Assembly: GCA_015179125.1 (NCBI GenBank)
Contig: WHVA01000136.1
Span: forward strand, 168,268-232,267
Length of the DNA: 64,000 bases
Reading direction: 5' to 3'
Source of the DNA: Gautieria morchelliformis
Taxonomy: Eukaryota > Basidiomycota > Agaricomycetes > Gomphales > Gomphaceae
Positions 62,554-64,000 of this stretch are shown here, piece by piece (positions within the stretch are counted from its first letter, which is position 1; every line of letters begins with the position of its first letter). The notes under the pieces were generated by a model. That model was not told the DNA's origin. It did no database searches and worked only from the letters and a program-made list of their open reading frames with translations. The position numbers were made by a program, and so were the translations under genes.

Positions 62554-62839
62554 TCACACGTCACACGCTATGCCCCTTGGGAGCCATCCCCAGGCCACAT
62601 CGACAGTGTTGCTGATGTCCTCATCCTTCAGCTTTACCTTGCGGGTGCCCGTTGCGGCCCGTAAGTGCGTGGCGTAAGGCGCGCAGGTGTCGCAGTCGTC
62701 CGGGTGGACGATTGCCAGTGCGTCTTCCCATCCTATGATCATCCAGTGTTCCTGATCCACTGGAGCTTGTATGATGTCAGTGGCCCCTTGTCTCAGGGCC
62801 TTTGAGCGTGGTTCGGACGTTGACAGATCAATGTCCATT

Positions 62840-63895
62840 CCATCCTTGGATGGCATCATCTTTGTTAGCAGATGATGGTGGTGGTTTCTCCGGCAAGTCC
62901 CCACCTGGTGCATAACATCTTGTGGCTGAGTCATTTGGCCTTCCGCAGTTATTACATAAAAAACCTGTTCCTGCGTTATTCTGTATCTGTGGGCATCGGT
63001 TCTGATTCTGGTGAGTGAATTCCGGGTTGCTAGGTGATTTGTTGGAGACTTGTTTGTCTCGGTGTCGTAGATTGGGCAATGAAGGCTGTGGCTGCCTGTG
63101 TTGACATTTCGATGCCCCCAGATCCGCTCATGTGCTTCTACTCTCACTTCGATGTCGTCTGGATCCATGGCGATCATTTGTATTGTCTGGGTGATGGGTC
63201 TCCATGATTCTGGAACACTACCAAAGAATGGTAGCGGCATGAGTAGAAGCAGCTATAATTTCTCCATTTTAGCCAACTGATTTCTATATTCCTTCATCGT
63301 GGTGAGGTATGCCAAGACCAATTGTCCTCGGTCATGTGATAGGTTTTGTACCTTGTTCTGACTAGGTTCCTTTGATTCGAATTTCCTTGTGAGTATTTTC
63401 CATGCCTCTCGCATTGCTCCATGGAGTCGATTGCTGTTTGAAGCTCCAGCGATATGCATAGGAGTATCTGTCTGTAGGTGACATTGTTCTGTCGTCCCAT
63501 TTGTCCTGGAGCTGTTGTGGGTGGAGCCACCAGTTCCAGTGGTGACTAGAGTCTGTTGGTTAGCTGCAGTCAGGTAGGATCCATACCGGCAATAATTTTA
63601 TGCATCCTCTGTGTCTAGCCACTGCTAACAGTTCCATCTTCCAGGACATCCAATTATCTTTTCCAAGCTTGGGTTTGATATCACGGAACTTGTGGATCTC
63701 ATGTTTTGCATAATATGTGCCAGGCCATTGCTTGAGCCATGGTAAGTCAATGAGACTTTTAATCTGTGAAGAATAAAAGTTTCTAAAGACTACTTGTTGA
63801 ATAGGGATATGATTCAAACCTTTAAATGAAGTCGAATCGAGTACGAGTTTGTGTGAAAGAGAATAGTTTGCGCAATGATATGTGCATGTTAGCAA
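62840..63895 (-). pseudogene. Copia Gag relic (second copia element)
   Basis: Frames read 'KPKLGKDNWMSWKMELLAVA', 'AWKILTRKFESKEPSQNK', 'YLTTMKEYRNQLAKMEKL', 'VPESWRPITQTIQMIAMDPD', and a degenerate zinc knuckle 'CNNCGRPNDSATRC' (His replaced by Ser). This is a UBN2-type Gag with at least three frame changes. No protease or Pol follows; the downstream frame enters unrelated sequence (62554-62840). Confidence 0.75.
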
Positions 63896-63944
63896 CTAGG
63901 GGTTATGGCAGGGAAGGTTCGGTAGAGTTCTTAGAAAGCTAGAA

Positions 63945-64000
63945 TCAAATATACTCTCTCAGTGAATTTATTGTCACTGATAATAATATATACCTAGAAT
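63945..64000 (-). repeat. Partial copia LTR at the window edge
   Basis: Contains 'actctctcagtgaattta' and 'ttgtcactgataataatata', like the LTR interior at 51885-51950. Probably the 5' LTR of the gag relic, cut by the window end. Confidence 0.6.

Noticed and set aside
1-64000. CRISPR array, bacterial operon or riboswitch
   Set aside because: Spliced eukaryotic genes throughout; the repeats are minisatellites or LTRs without regular unique spacers.
1-64000. tRNA or rRNA genes
   Set aside because: No cloverleaf-like A/B box pair or rRNA block was recognised by eye. The only tRNA-like match is the copia primer-binding site.

Overview
The window is nuclear DNA of a filamentous basidiomycete, most likely an Agaricomycete. 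Genes carry many short GT-AG introns (mostly about 40 to 200 bp, with some micro-exons). The gene content is basidiomycete-like: a DUF6533-type membrane protein, a stand-alone adenylate-forming reductase, an RTC4-like gene, a fungal NACHT N-terminal relic, and Ty1/copia and Ty3/gypsy elements. Genus and species cannot be read from the sequence.

Gene-bearing part (about 2.5-33.4 kb). A divergent forkhead gene or pseudogene lies at 2.8-4.1 kb. After a rearranged, duplicated stretch (5.6-7.8 kb, with matching pieces at 1-450) come an intact-looking MFS transporter (8.4-11.3 kb, +) and, convergent to it, an arrestin-domain gene (11.5-15.4 kb, -). The arrestin gene is divergent from an aspartic-protease-like gene that has lost its second catalytic Asp (15.6-17.2 kb, +). 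Two more forkhead genes follow (19.0-20.7 and 23.7-26.2 kb, +). Next are a DUF6533-type seven-helix protein (27.4-29.0 kb, +) and an A-T-R adenylate-forming reductase (29.7-33.4 kb, +). The three forkhead loci share two splice positions and phases. Only the 23.7 kb copy keeps a canonical recognition helix.

Transposon part (about 33.4-64 kb). Relics of Harbinger, copia and gypsy elements and at least four LTR-like repeat families are nested here. They carry two foldback elements with CACT-type ends and 3-bp target duplications, each provable from an empty paralogous site. Inside this zone lie a Cys-rich/uncharacterised locus followed by an RTC4-like locus (44.3-47.2 kb), a Gln/His-rich putative regulator (47.5-49 kb, -) interrupted by a 1,228-bp mini-LTR element, and a truncated HRQ1-type helicase start (50.3-50.95 kb, -). 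A nearly complete 5.15-kb copia element occupies 51.8-57.0 kb (-). Fragments of a fungal NACHT protein and of a TAH18-type diflavin reductase follow at 59-59.7 kb, then a decayed repeat-borne gene family and another copia gag at 61-64 kb.

How it fits together. The left half looks like an ordinary but locally duplicated euchromatic segment. The right half looks like a TE graveyard with stop-bearing, CpG-poor copies. The most unusual material is the forkhead trio with changed DNA-reading helices, a possible intron born from a 136-bp AGGT tandem duplication, the site-resolved foldback elements, and a copia gag start codon lying inside the primer-binding site. All gene models were read by eye; exon borders not stated explicitly are approximate.
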